Below, piece by piece: positions 25,742 to 36,016 of a stretch of DNA of 64,000 bases. Each line of letters opens with the position of its first letter. Positions within the stretch are counted from its first letter, which is position 1. Made by a program: the position numbers and the translations under genes. The stretch spans positions 62,001-126,000 of the forward strand of contig CACOBR010000002.1 in NCBI GenBank assembly GCA_902625475.1, written 5' to 3'. The notes under the pieces were generated by a model. The model was not told the DNA's origin. It ran no database searches and was given only the letters and a program-made list of their open reading frames with translations. The DNA comes from an uncultured Alphaproteobacteria bacterium. GTDB lineage: Bacteria > Pseudomonadota > Alphaproteobacteria > Rhodobacterales > Rhodobacteraceae.

Positions 25742-28700
25742 TCACTCAAATTCTATTAATAAATCTTTAGCATCAATCTGACTACCTGTGGAAATAAAAA
25801 TTGTTTTTATTTTACAATCATTCTCTGCATTTAAGACTGTTTCCATTTTCATTGCTTCTATTATAAGAAGTACATCACCTTTTTTAATTGAGTCACCCTT
25901 TTTTACTGCCACAGATGAGATTGCTCCTGGCATAGGTGCAGCTAAATGTTTTGGATTGTTTGAATCAGCTTTTGGTTTTTGATGTGTTTTACTAATGGAT
26001 ATATTTTGATCTGGAATCCTAATAATCCTGGGCTGCCCATTTAATTCAAAAAATACTTTTCGGTCTCCTTCTTCATTAACTTCACTAACTGCCTGTAAAC
26101 GTATTTCTAATGTCTTTCCAGGGTCAATTTCTACGCTGATTTCTTGACTGTTTTCCATTCCGTAAAAGAAAACAGATGTTGGTAAGCATCTAACAGGTCC
26201 AAACTGTGAATGATGTAATAGGTAGTCTTGAAAAACTTTTGGATACATCAAATAACTGCAAAAATCTTCGTCATCTATTTCCTTTAAGGAAAGATTTGAA
26301 CACACATCTTTTCTAACATCTAAGAGATTTTTTTCTTTTATTTTTGATCCTGGTCTTTCTTTTATATAGTTTTCGCTTCCTAATGCTTTTTTAATAATAT
26401 TTAAAGGGAATCCCCCGGGAGGTTGTCCTAAGTTTCCTTTGAGCATATCAATTACAGATTCTGGGAAAATTATTTCTGAATTAGGATCTTCAACTTGATC
26501 TTTACTTATGCCTTGAGCCACCATCATTAAGGCCATATCTCCAACTACTTTAGAAGAAGGTGTTACTTTTACTATATCACCAAAAATATGATTTACATCT
26601 GCATAAGTTTTTGCAATTTCTGGCCATTTGTTATCTAAACCTAAACTTTTTGCTTGAGCCAGTAAATTGGTAAATTGACCTCCAGGCATTTCATGTAAAT
26701 AAACTTCTGAGGCAGGAAAATTTACACCTTCATCAAATGCTATGTATAGTTTTCGAACTGATTGCCAATAGTTTGAAATATCCCTTAATTCTTCAATATT
26801 TAAACTGGAAACTCTTTCAGTATTTTTTAAGCTTTCAACTAGAGACCCTAGACAAGGTTGTGAAGTTCCTCCAGAAAAGGAATCCATTGCACAATCTACA
26901 ATATCAACACCAGCTTCAGAAGCAGATAGCAATGTCGCAATTCCTGCTCCGCTAGTATCATGAGTATGTAAATGTATTGGTAATCCAGTTTCTTCTTTTA
27001 TTGTCTTAACTAATATTTTTGCAGCTGCTGGTTTTAATAAACCTGCCATATCTTTTAATCCAAGAATATGAGTTCCTAGTTTTTGCAGCTCCTTAGCCAT
27101 TTTAACATAATATTTTAGGGAATATTTTGTTCTTGTTGGGTCAAGTATATCCCCAGTGTAGCATATCGATGCCTCTAGAATTTTACCTGTTTCTAGAACG
27201 GCATCCATAGATAGTCTCATATTTTCTACCCAATTGAGGCTATCAAAAACTCTGAAAATATCTATTCCAGAATCTGCTGCTAGCTTTACAAAATATTTTA
27301 CATAATTATCTGGATAATTTGTATAACCTACTCCGTTTGATCCTCTTAATAACATTTGCAAAAGGGAGTCTGGCATCCTTTTTCTTAAATCTCGAAGTCT
27401 TTGCCAGGGACACTCTTGTAAAAACCGGTAAGCTACATCAAATGTTGCTCCGCCCCAACATTCGACAGAAAATAATTCAGATAAATTGTTATTATAACGA
27501 TTAGCTACTTTAAGCATATCTATAGAACGCATTCTTGTAGCTAACAAACTTTGATGACCATCTCTCATTGTGGTGTCAGTTAAAAGAAGTTGTTTTTGAC
27601 TCAAAACCCAATTTGACAAAGCTGGTGCACCTCTTGTTTCAAGAAGTGATTTCAAATTAACAGAAGATCTTTCTTCACTACTTTTAATTTTATTTCTGAA
27701 TTCAAATTTAAATGGTTTGATTTTTTCTTTATTTTTTACTTCTGGATGTCCCTCTATTGTTGTTTTTGCAATATAATTAAGTAATTTTGTAGCCCTATCT
27801 TGTCTTTCTGAAAATTGAAAAAGCTCCGGTGTTTCATCAATGAATTTTGTTGTATAAAGATTATCTCTAAATTTTTTATGTTTTAATAAGTTTTCTACAA
27901 ATGAAATATTAGTAGACACTCCTCTAATCCGAAATTCTCTTAGAGCTCTATCCATCCGAGATATTGCATCTTCAGGAGTTGGTGCCCATGCAGTTACTTT
28001 TTCTAACAAACTATCGTAAAATCTTGTTATTATAGCTCCTGAATAAGCAGTTCCACCGTCTAATCTAATTCCCATCCCTGTGGCTCCACGATAAGCTGTT
28101 ATTCTACCGTAGTCTGGTATAAAATTATTGAGCGGGTCTTCAGTTGTTATTCTACATTGTATTGCGTGTCCGTTACATACAATCTCCGATTGATTTCTTT
28201 TGCCTATTGCATCGTTTAAGTTTGAACCTTCAGATAACATAATTTGTGCTCTGACAATATCTATTCCTGTTATCTCTTCAGTAATTGTATGTTCTACTTG
28301 TATACGTGGATTTACTTCTATGAAAAAAAACTCATTTGTATTTATATCCATAAGAAATTCAACTGTTCCGGCACACTCATATCTAACTTGTTTACATATT
28401 GCAGTAGCCATTTCACATACAACATCACGTTGTTTATCATTTAAATATGGAGCAGGAGCCCTTTCGATTACCTTTTGATTTCTTCTTTGAATAGAACAAT
28501 CCCTTTCCCAAAGGTGATAGATGTTTCCTCCTTTATCACCAAGTATTTGTACCTCCACATGTCTGGCATTTTTAATGTATCTTTCTAAGAAAGATTCTGA
28601 ATTTCCAAAGGCATTTTCAGCCTCTCTTTTTCCTTCTAAAATATTTTTTTCAACCTCCTCAATATTATTAATAAGTCTCATTCCTCTTCCACCACCTCCC

Positions 28701-29191
28701 CAAGAAGCTTTAAGCATAAGTGGGAAACCAATATTTTTTGCTATCTTAACAAGTTCTTCAGGATTATCTGGTAATATATTGCTTGCAGGAATTACAGGAA
28801 CTCCAGCCTTTTCAGCAATTTTTCTGGCATTAGCTTTATTTCCTAATTTTTCCATACTTTCTGCTGTTGGGCCAATAAACTTTATTCCAGCTAAACCACA
28901 CTCTTTTGCAAATTCTGGTTTTTCTGACAAAAGACCGTATCCAGGATGAATGGCGTCAACTTCAGCTTTCTTTGCTACAGATATTATTTCTTTAATATTT
29001 AAGTATGAAGCTACTGGACCTAATCCTTCTCCTATTTTGTAAGCTTCATCTGCTTTAAATCTATGTAATGATAATTTATCTTCTTCAGCAAAAATTGCGA
29101 CTGTTGATTTGCCCATTTCATTTGCAGCTCTCATAACTCTGATGGCGATTTCACCTCTATTAGCGATCAAAATTTTACGAAATTCGGCCAT
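25742..29191 (-). CDS. pyc: Pyruvate carboxylase
   Basis: 1149 residues, full length for the single-chain enzyme. Biotin carboxylase domain at 1-455 with GGGGRGMR and EVNPRIQVEHT; carboxyltransferase domain from about 535 starting LLTDTTMRDGHQSLLATRMRS; PC tetramerisation region; biotin carrier at the end with EAMKMETV (biotinylated K1115). It makes oxaloacetate from pyruvate, feeding the TCA cycle. It stands alone; the 5' region shared with the divergent helicase gene is 150 bases long. Confidence 0.97.
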   Translation of the reverse strand: MAEFRKILIANRGEIAIRVMRAANEMGKSTVAIFAEEDKLSLHRFKADEAYKIGEGLGPVASYLNIKEIISVAKKAEVDAIHPGYGLLSEKPEFAKECGLAGIKFIGPTAESMEKLGNKANARKIAEKAGVPVIPASNILPDNPEELVKIAKNIGFPLMLKASWGGGGRGMRLINNIEEVEKNILEGKREAENAFGNSESFLERYIKNARHVEVQILGDKGGNIYHLWERDCSIQRRNQKVIERAPAPYLNDKQRDVVCEMATAICKQVRYECAGTVEFLMDINTNEFFFIEVNPRIQVEHTITEEITGIDIVRAQIMLSEGSNLNDAIGKRNQSEIVCNGHAIQCRITTEDPLNNFIPDYGRITAYRGATGMGIRLDGGTAYSGAIITRFYDSLLEKVTAWAPTPEDAISRMDRALREFRIRGVSTNISFVENLLKHKKFRDNLYTTKFIDETPELFQFSERQDRATKLLNYIAKTTIEGHPEVKNKEKIKPFKFEFRNKIKSSEERSSVNLKSLLETRGAPALSNWVLSQKQLLLTDTTMRDGHQSLLATRMRSIDMLKVANRYNNNLSELFSVECWGGATFDVAYRFLQECPWQRLRDLRKRMPDSLLQMLLRGSNGVGYTNYPDNYVKYFVKLAADSGIDIFRVFDSLNWVENMRLSMDAVLETGKILEASICYTGDILDPTRTKYSLKYYVKMAKELQKLGTHILGLKDMAGLLKPAAAKILVKTIKEETGLPIHLHTHDTSGAGIATLLSASEAGVDIVDCAMDSFSGGTSQPCLGSLVESLKNTERVSSLNIEELRDISNYWQSVRKLYIAFDEGVNFPASEVYLHEMPGGQFTNLLAQAKSLGLDNKWPEIAKTYADVNHIFGDIVKVTPSSKVVGDMALMMVAQGISKDQVEDPNSEIIFPESVIDMLKGNLGQPPGGFPLNIIKKALGSENYIKERPGSKIKEKNLLDVRKDVCSNLSLKEIDDEDFCSYLMYPKVFQDYLLHHSQFGPVRCLPTSVFFYGMENSQEISVEIDPGKTLEIRLQAVSEVNEEGDRKVFFELNGQPRIIRIPDQNISISKTHQKPKADSNNPKHLAAPMPGAISSVAVKKGDSIKKGDVLLIIEAMKMETVLNAENDCKIKTIFISTGSQIDAKDLLIEFE

Positions 29192-29341
29192 TGAACTTAC
29201 CTTTCAGTAATATTAATTCATCCTAATATATTAAATTAATTGAATCATGTAATTAATTTATTATTCTTATATCAATCGATAAAAAAAAACTTAAATGAAA
29301 CATGGCTTTTCATTTATCACATAGTTAAGTAAGTTCCAAAC

Positions 29342-31663
29342 ATGGAAATCAATAATAATAACAAACCTAATAATTTAGCTGAAAGAGCTATATTTAGCCG
29401 TCGTGAAAGTAAGTTTCTTTCAGAGTTGAATATAATGCAAAGAGAAGCAGTTGAAACAGTGGATGGCCCTTTATTAGTTCTAGCAGGGGCAGGGACAGGT
29501 AAAACTAGGGCTTTGACTGCAAGAATTGCGTATCTAATTGAAAATAAGTATGCAAAGCCAAATCAGATATTAGGGGTAACTTTTACAAATAAAGCTGCTC
29601 AAGAAATGAAACTACGAATAGCCAAATATTTGGGTGAAACCGTTGAGGGTATGCCATGGTTAGGGACATTTCATTCAATAGGGGCAAAAATTTTAAGAAG
29701 ACACGCTGAATTAGTCAAATTAAAGCCCAATTTCACCATTTTAGACACAGATGATCAGTTGCGCTTACTTAAACAATTAATATCATTTGAAAAAATTGAT
29801 GAAAAGCGTTGGCCTGCAAGAAGTTTAGCGGGATTAATAGATCACTGGAAAAATAATGCATGGATACCGGATAAGCTCCCCCCAACCGAAGTCAATAAGT
29901 TTGATGGTAAGGGACAAAAAATATACAAACTTTACCAAGAAAGATTACGTATTTTGAATTCTGTTGATTTTGGAGATTTGATTTTATTTCCTATTTTATT
30001 AATGCAATCAAATAACGAATTATTAGAGAAATACCATAATATCTTCAGATATATTTTGGTAGACGAATATCAAGATACAAATGTTTCTCAATATCTTTTA
30101 CTTAGATTATTTGCTGAAGGACATAAAAATATTTGTTGTGTCGGTGATGATGATCAATCTATTTATGGTTGGAGAGGAGCTGAGGTAAAAAATATTTTAT
30201 CTTTTGAAAAAGATTTTGCTAATTCTAAAATTGTTAGGTTGGAACAAAATTATAGGTCAACACCTCACATTTTAGGTGCTGCTTCCTCTCTTATTTCTGC
30301 GAATTCAAGTAGACTTGGTAAAAAACTTTGGACAAATATATCTGAAGGAGAAAAAGTAAGACTTATCAATCATTGGGACGGTAATGATGAAGCAAGATGG
30401 ATAGGTGAAGAGATTGAAAGTTTAGGTTTTGGAACCAGAGGAATGAAACCTTTTTTATACAATCAAATTGCACTTTTAGTAAGAGCGTCCTTTCAAATGC
30501 GGACTTTTGAAGAAAGATTTATTCAATTAGGTTTACCCTACAGGGTGATTGGGGGGCCCCGATTTTATGAAAGAAAAGAAATCAGAGATGCAATTGCCTA
30601 CTTTAGAGCAAGCATAAGTTTTGACGATGGATTAGCTTTTGAAAGAATATTAAATACTCCAAAGCGAGGTTTTGGTGATAAATCAATGCAAATATTAAAT
30701 GAATTAGCAAGGGAACAGAATATTGGACTAATGTCTGCAGCTAAATTTGCAATTGATAATGGTAAACTACCTTCAAAATTAACTATTGAATTGGATAACT
30801 TATTAAAGAATTTTAAAAGATGGAATTCTGATTTTTTTGATAAATCAAAAAAACATACTGAGGTTGCTGAAATGGTTCTCGATGAATCAGGTTATACTGA
30901 AATGTGGCAATCTGAAAAAACCCCGGACTCGGCGGGAAGATTAGAAAATCTTAAGGAGCTAATAAAAGCCTTAGATGAATTTGAAAATATGCAAGGTTTT
31001 TTAGAACATATATCATTGATTATGGAAATGGAGACAGACAAAGATATACCAAAAATTTCCATTATGACACTTCATGCAGCAAAAGGGTTAGAATTTCCAG
31101 TTGTTTTTTTGCCTGGTTGGGAAGATGGTTTATTTCCTTCACAGCGTTCTATGGACCAGAAAGGAAAAATAGGTTTAGAAGAAGAAAGAAGATTGGCCCA
31201 TGTTGGTATAACAAGAGCAGAAAAGTATTGTGTTATTAGTTTTGCATCAAACCGTAGAATTTTTAATCAATGGCAAAATACAATCCCATCACGATTTATA
31301 AATGAGTTATCAGAGGAAAATATTGAGATTTTAGAAAGCCAAAATGCTTTTCAATCCTATTCAGACGGGTGGAATAGGACAAATGAAAAAGATCAAATAT
31401 TAAATCATAATAATTATAATTCTCCAGGCTGGAAAAGAATGTCTTCAAAAATTCAGAAAAAAAATTTCTCACTTAATAAAGAATTTGCTCCTTTCATTGC
31501 TTCAATACCAGAGAACTTTAATAAAGGTTCTAGAGTTTTTCATCAAAAATTTGGATATGGAATTATTGAAGAAATAAATAGTGATAATGTTAAGGTAATA
31601 TTTGAAAAATCAGATTCAAAAGATATAAAAGCATCTTTTTTAATACATGAAGATGATGTTTGA
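29342..31663 (+). CDS. uvrD: UvrD/PcrA-type superfamily 1 DNA helicase
   Basis: 773 residues. Motifs in order: Q motif LNIMQREAV, Walker A AGAGTGKTRALTARI, FTNKAAQEMK (Ia), VDEYQDTN (II), GDDDQSIYGWRGA (III), LEQNYRST (IV), MTLHAAKGLEFPVVFLPGWEDGLFP (V) and VGITRAE (VI). The C-terminal tail contains a Tudor-like RVFHQKFGYGIIEEI segment which binds RNA polymerase in PcrA/UvrD. Role: 3'-5' unwinding in excision and mismatch repair. Confidence 0.92.
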   Translation: MEINNNNKPNNLAERAIFSRRESKFLSELNIMQREAVETVDGPLLVLAGAGTGKTRALTARIAYLIENKYAKPNQILGVTFTNKAAQEMKLRIAKYLGETVEGMPWLGTFHSIGAKILRRHAELVKLKPNFTILDTDDQLRLLKQLISFEKIDEKRWPARSLAGLIDHWKNNAWIPDKLPPTEVNKFDGKGQKIYKLYQERLRILNSVDFGDLILFPILLMQSNNELLEKYHNIFRYILVDEYQDTNVSQYLLLRLFAEGHKNICCVGDDDQSIYGWRGAEVKNILSFEKDFANSKIVRLEQNYRSTPHILGAASSLISANSSRLGKKLWTNISEGEKVRLINHWDGNDEARWIGEEIESLGFGTRGMKPFLYNQIALLVRASFQMRTFEERFIQLGLPYRVIGGPRFYERKEIRDAIAYFRASISFDDGLAFERILNTPKRGFGDKSMQILNELAREQNIGLMSAAKFAIDNGKLPSKLTIELDNLLKNFKRWNSDFFDKSKKHTEVAEMVLDESGYTEMWQSEKTPDSAGRLENLKELIKALDEFENMQGFLEHISLIMEMETDKDIPKISIMTLHAAKGLEFPVVFLPGWEDGLFPSQRSMDQKGKIGLEEERRLAHVGITRAEKYCVISFASNRRIFNQWQNTIPSRFINELSEENIEILESQNAFQSYSDGWNRTNEKDQILNHNNYNSPGWKRMSSKIQKKNFSLNKEFAPFIASIPENFNKGSRVFHQKFGYGIIEEINSDNVKVIFEKSDSKDIKASFLIHEDDV

Positions 31664-31708
31664 TAGGAAGTTTTTGGATAAATTTAAATCAATGAATAAG
31701 GCAATTTA

Positions 31709-33445
31709 GTGTTTAAAAAATTTTTTCCAATATTATTATGGATTAAACACTATACTTATGACGATTTTGCAAGTGACACAGTTGCTGCAATTGTTGTGAC
31801 GATTATGTTAATACCTCAGTCTCTGGCATATGCTTTATTAGCTGGATTGCCGCCACAAATAGGATTATATGCCTCTATTATACCACTTTTAATTTATTCA
31901 ATATTTGGAACATCTAACACACTTGCAGTCGGTCCAGTTGCTGTTATTGCCTTAATGACCTTTGCTGTTTGTAGTAAATTTGCGCAACCTGGTAGTTCAG
32001 AGTTTGTGTCAATTGCAATTTTATTAGCAGCATTATCAGGGTTGATTTTACTATTAATGGGTATATTGAGACTTGGTTTTATTACAAATTTTCTTTCACA
32101 TCCGGTAATATCTGGTTTTATTACTGCCTCGGGATTAATCATTGCAGCAAGTCAGTTAAAACATATTCTCGGAATAAATGGTGATGGAAGTAATTTGCTA
32201 ACAATTTTATCAAGTATTTTAAAAAATATTTCTGAAATAAGTATTGTCACATTATTTATAGGAATATTATCCCTTTTTATTTTATATTGGTCAAAAAAAA
32301 GGTTTAAATCATTTTTGATAAATTTAAATGTGAACGATTTTCTTTCGGACTTAATATCAAGAACTGGACCAATTATTGCTGTAATTGTATCAACTTTTTT
32401 TGTTTGGATTTTTGGTCTTGGTGATAATGCTGTTTCCATTGTTGGTTATATTCCAAAGGGTTTACCTGATATTAAATTTCCTGAAATAACATTAAATGCG
32501 CTTTTTGAACTTTTTATTCCAGCATTACTAATTTCGATAGTTGGGTATGTTGAAACAGTTTCAATTGCTCAAACATTAGCAGCAAAAAGACGTGAAAAAA
32601 TTGAACATAATCAAGAATTAATCGCCTTAGGTCTTTCAAATTTTGGATCAGGTTTATCAGGAGGATTCCCAGTTACTGGTGGGTTTGCTAGATCAGTTGT
32701 TAATTTTGACGCTGGTGCAAAAACACCTGCAGCTGGGGCTTTTACAGCTATTGGAATTGCTTTTTCTACTCTTTTTTTGACATCATTACTATTTTATTTG
32801 CCAAAAGCTACTTTGGCAGCAACCATCATCATAGCTGTATTATCCTTAGTTGATTTCAAATCAGTAATTAAAGTTTTTTCGTATTCAAAGACAGATGGTC
32901 TAGCAATGGTTTCAACAATAGTAGTCACTTTATTTTTTGGTATAGAAATTGGTATATTATCTGGCGTAGTTTTGTCATTAATGATGTTTTTGTATAGAAC
33001 ATCTAAGCCGCACATAGCAAAGGTTGGACAAGTACCTGGCACTGAACATTATCGTAATGAAGATAGACACATAGTGGTTTCCAGCAATAAAGTTATATGC
33101 TTGAGAATTGATGAAAGTTTATATTTTCCAAATGCTAGATTTTTGGAAGATACAATTTATAAGTTTGTTATTAACAATAAAAATGCAAAACACATTATCA
33201 TCATGTGTTCTGCAGTAAATTATATAGATTCTAGTGCCTTAGAAAGTCTAGAATTTGTAAACAGTAGATTAAATGAAGCAGGAGTAAAATTACATTTAAG
33301 TGAAGTAAAAGGTCCTGTAATGGATCAACTTAAAAAAACAAACTTTTTGGATGAATTAACAGGCGAGGTTTTTTTAACTAACTTTCAAGCATTTTTAAAA
33401 TTAGAACCAAAAATAACTCATAAAGCCCTTAAATTAAAAGATTAA
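31709..33445 (+). CDS. SulP-family anion transporter with STAS domain
   Basis: 578 residues: about eleven to twelve membrane helices (1-425), then a cytoplasmic STAS domain (about 445-560) with NYIDSSALESLEF. The SulP signature region AYALLAGLPPQIGLYASIIP is present, as is the ETVSIAQTLAAKRREKI stretch. The family carries sulfate, bicarbonate or other anions, so sulfate cannot be told from bicarbonate. The GTG start has AAGG eight bases before it. It is 45 bases after the helicase gene. Confidence 0.9.
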   Translation: MFKKFFPILLWIKHYTYDDFASDTVAAIVVTIMLIPQSLAYALLAGLPPQIGLYASIIPLLIYSIFGTSNTLAVGPVAVIALMTFAVCSKFAQPGSSEFVSIAILLAALSGLILLLMGILRLGFITNFLSHPVISGFITASGLIIAASQLKHILGINGDGSNLLTILSSILKNISEISIVTLFIGILSLFILYWSKKRFKSFLINLNVNDFLSDLISRTGPIIAVIVSTFFVWIFGLGDNAVSIVGYIPKGLPDIKFPEITLNALFELFIPALLISIVGYVETVSIAQTLAAKRREKIEHNQELIALGLSNFGSGLSGGFPVTGGFARSVVNFDAGAKTPAAGAFTAIGIAFSTLFLTSLLFYLPKATLAATIIIAVLSLVDFKSVIKVFSYSKTDGLAMVSTIVVTLFFGIEIGILSGVVLSLMMFLYRTSKPHIAKVGQVPGTEHYRNEDRHIVVSSNKVICLRIDESLYFPNARFLEDTIYKFVINNKNAKHIIIMCSAVNYIDSSALESLEFVNSRLNEAGVKLHLSEVKGPVMDQLKKTNFLDELTGEVFLTNFQAFLKLEPKITHKALKLKD

Positions 33446-33568
33446 TTTGTAATTGATTTATATAAAATATTTGAATTTATTTTAATTTTAGCTATTAAAA
33501 TCTTAGATGTTATAAAATTTATTATTTTGGTACAATTTGTATTTGCATTTTCTAATTAGGAGAAATTT

Positions 33569-34156
33569 ATGCGTAAAGAAAAACATTCTCGTAAAACAAA
33601 TGAAACAGATATTAGTTTACAAATGAATGTGGACGGCTCTGGTGTATCTGAAATAGATACTGGGATAGATTTTTTTAATCATATGTTAGATCAATTGGCA
33701 AAACATTCTCTAATAGATTTAAAAATCAAAGCTAAAGGTGATATAAGTATTGATTATCATCATACAGTTGAAGATGTGGGGATTTGTTTGGGAGAAACTT
33801 TAAACAGATGCGTCGGTGATAAAAAAGGAATACATAGATATGCATCTGTTTTATTACCAATGGATGACGCTTTAATACAAGTAGCCATTGATTTTTCTGG
33901 AAGATCCTATTTATTTTGGGATGTAAATTTTCCTACATCAAAAGTAGGGAACTTTGATACGGAGTTGTTTTCTGAATTTTTTAGGTCTTTTACTATGAAC
34001 GCTTGTATAAACCTTCATATAAAACTGATTCATGGAATTAATAGTCATCATATTGGAGAAGCTATTTTTAAAGGAGTTGCACAATCATTAAAAAATGCTC
34101 TTTCTATTGACCCTAGAAAATCAAATATAATCCCTTCAACCAAAGGTTCTTTGTAA
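33569..34156 (+). CDS. hisB: Imidazoleglycerol-phosphate dehydratase
   Basis: 195 residues, the monofunctional form (no phosphatase domain). Metal-binding histidine motifs appear as DYHHTVEDVGI and GINSHHIGEAIFK, with FFNHMLDQL near the start. It removes water from imidazoleglycerol phosphate in histidine synthesis. AGGAGA precedes the ATG. First gene of hisB-H-A-F-E and 2 bases ahead of hisH. Confidence 0.96.
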   Translation: MRKEKHSRKTNETDISLQMNVDGSGVSEIDTGIDFFNHMLDQLAKHSLIDLKIKAKGDISIDYHHTVEDVGICLGETLNRCVGDKKGIHRYASVLLPMDDALIQVAIDFSGRSYLFWDVNFPTSKVGNFDTELFSEFFRSFTMNACINLHIKLIHGINSHHIGEAIFKGVAQSLKNALSIDPRKSNIIPSTKGSL

Positions 34157-34158
34157 GT

Positions 34159-34800
34159 ATGAAAACTGTGATCATCGATTACGGTTCTGGTAATCTACAT
34201 TCAGCTTTAAAAAGTTTTCAAAAGGTAGCAAACTTAAATAAAAAAGGTGATGTTTTACTGACATCTGACGCGCAAATTGTCCGCTCTGCTGATAGGATTG
34301 TATTACCTGGTGTGGGTAGTTTTAACGATTGCCTGAATGGAATTAAATCAAATAAAGAATTGTTTTTTTGTCTTTCTGATAGAGTTTTAAAACAAGGAGT
34401 ACCTTTTTTAGGTATATGTGTAGGATTACAATTGCTAGCAGATTATGGACACGAACATGTGAAAAACACACAAGGCTTAGGTTGGATAAGTGGAGATGTG
34501 ACAAGAATTATCCCTAAAGATGTTACCATCAAAATTCCACATATGGGTTGGAATTCAATGATATTTGATAGGGAGCATATATTGACAAAAAACTTAACTA
34601 CAGATGATGATATGTATTTTATACATTCCTATCATTTTCAACTACAGGATATAGAAAATAGATTAGCATATGTTGATTACTCTGGTAAACTTACAGCAAT
34701 TGTTGCTCGAGATAACATCTGTGGCACACAGTTTCATCCAGAGAAAAGTCAAAAAGCAGGTCAAATCTTCATTGAAAATTTTTTGAATTGGTCACCTTAA
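34159..34800 (+). CDS. hisH: Imidazole glycerol phosphate synthase, glutaminase subunit
   Basis: 213-residue class I glutamine amidotransferase. The nucleophile is in GICVGLQLL; the His-Glu pair is in GTQFHPEKSQKAG; VLPGVGSF is the oxyanion region. It supplies ammonia to HisF. Starting 2 bases after hisB, it is the last plus-strand gene before an antisense gene interrupts the series; its stop overlaps that gene's stop by four bases. Confidence 0.95.
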   Translation: MKTVIIDYGSGNLHSALKSFQKVANLNKKGDVLLTSDAQIVRSADRIVLPGVGSFNDCLNGIKSNKELFFCLSDRVLKQGVPFLGICVGLQLLADYGHEHVKNTQGLGWISGDVTRIIPKDVTIKIPHMGWNSMIFDREHILTKNLTTDDDMYFIHSYHFQLQDIENRLAYVDYSGKLTAIVARDNICGTQFHPEKSQKAGQIFIENFLNWSP

Positions 34801-35213
34801 TTTACTCTTGTCCAATTTTGTGCCTTACAGAAAATTAAAATACATCCACTCACACTCAAAGTATTACCTGATAGAGTCATTTTAGAATTATATATTTTTT
34901 TTGATCCATCATCATTATTACTACTTGGATCCCATATTTTACCATTTGCATATTGACCATTTCCCTTATCTATCATGTCCCACACTATTAGCTTACCAAG
35001 ATTTTCATAACTACTATTTTTGGAACCCTTTCTAAACGCAGTTTTTATAGTTCCACATGTTTTACTCTTGTCCGTGGAGCAAGCATTAAATTTGACATGT
35101 AAATAATTTCCTTCTTCATTCTTTTCAGTTTGAAAAGTCCCAGTAACGACCTCAGCAAGTAATGAAGATGAAAAAAGCAATAATGTGATAAATGATATAA
35201 TAAAAGTTTTCAT
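34797..35213 (-). CDS. DUF2147-family exported protein, antisense within the his operon
   Basis: About 138 residues: signal peptide (KTFIISFITLLLFSSSLLA), then a small beta-barrel of the DUF2147 type (VVTGTFQTEKNEEGNYLHVKF..C..DKSKTCG). Cysteines in NACSTDKSKTC and GCILIFC could be disulfides. ATG 35213 with TTGGAG seven bases ahead is preferred over TTG 35225. It lies between hisH and hisA on the opposite strand, a placement that disrupts his transcription continuity. Function unknown. Confidence 0.75.
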   Translation of the reverse strand: MKTFIISFITLLLFSSSLLAEVVTGTFQTEKNEEGNYLHVKFNACSTDKSKTCGTIKTAFRKGSKNSSYENLGKLIVWDMIDKGNGQYANGKIWDPSSNNDDGSKKIYNSKMTLSGNTLSVSGCILIFCKAQNWTRVN

Positions 35214-35295
35214 AATAATCTCCAATTTTTTTAATCATAAAACATTGATAGAGTTATTACAAGAATATATGAATGTTACTATCAGGAGAAAATGA

Positions 35296-36015
35296 ATGAT
35301 TTTATATCCAGCTATAGATTTAAAAAAAGGTAAGTGTGTTCGTTTATTACAAGGAAAAATGAACAAGCAAACCATTTTTAATAATGATCCATTGAAGCAA
35401 GCAAAATTATTCGTGAATGAGGGGTGTGAATGGCTTCATGTTGTTGATTTAGATGGTGCATTGACCCAGTCCTTGGTAAATCAGAAAATTATAAAACAAA
35501 TTATAAAAAATGTGGCTATTCCAGTTCAACTAGGGGGTGGAATTAGGCATATAAAAACTATTGAAGAATGGGTTTCTAATGGAGTCCAAAGAATCATTCT
35601 TGGTACTATTGCCCTTAAAGATCCACAATTTGTTAAAGAGGCATGTAAATATTTTCCAAATAAGATTGCAGTAGGGATAGATGCAAAAAACAGTAAAGTA
35701 ATGATTGAAGGTTGGATTAAAGAATCAAATATCTCAATGATTGATTTGGCAAAATCTTTTCAAGATGTTGGGGTTTCAGCTATTATTTACACTGATATAG
35801 CTAAAGACGGAATGATGCTTGGTCCGGATTTTAATGGTACAAGAAAATTGATGGAAAATGTTTCTATTCCTATAATTGCATCTGGTGGAATTTCTTCAAT
35901 TTCCGATTTAAAAGAAATAAAAAAAAGCTGTCCAGAACTCAATGGAGTAATTTGTGGAAGAGCCTTGTATGATAAAAAAATAGATTTACATGAAGCAATT
36001 AGAGTTTTGAATTAA
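35296..36015 (+). CDS. hisA: ProFAR isomerase
   Basis: 239-residue TIM barrel. Catalytic aspartates are in [14 protein letters not shown] and [10 protein letters not shown]; phosphate-binding loops are GGGIR and ASGGISS. It isomerises the formimino ribotide before HisF. AGGAGAAA lies before the start. It probably has its own promoter because the antisense DUF2147 gene separates it from hisH. One base separates it from hisF. Confidence 0.96.
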   Translation: MILYPAIDLKKGKCVRLLQGKMNKQTIFNNDPLKQAKLFVNEGCEWLHVVDLDGALTQSLVNQKIIKQIIKNVAIPVQLGGGIRHIKTIEEWVSNGVQRIILGTIALKDPQFVKEACKYFPNKIAVGIDAKNSKVMIEGWIKESNISMIDLAKSFQDVGVSAIIYTDIAKDGMMLGPDFNGTRKLMENVSIPIIASGGISSISDLKEIKKSCPELNGVICGRALYDKKIDLHEAIRVLN

Positions 36016-36016
36016 A

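Noticed and set aside
28521-28949. Open frame of 142 codons on the plus strand
   Set aside because: It is antisense to the biotin carboxylase domain of pyc, whose motifs are intact.
31709-33445. Naming the SulP protein a sulfate exporter for the Sox pathway
   Set aside because: SulP proteins carry several anions and the gene is far from sox; sequence alone does not support the link.
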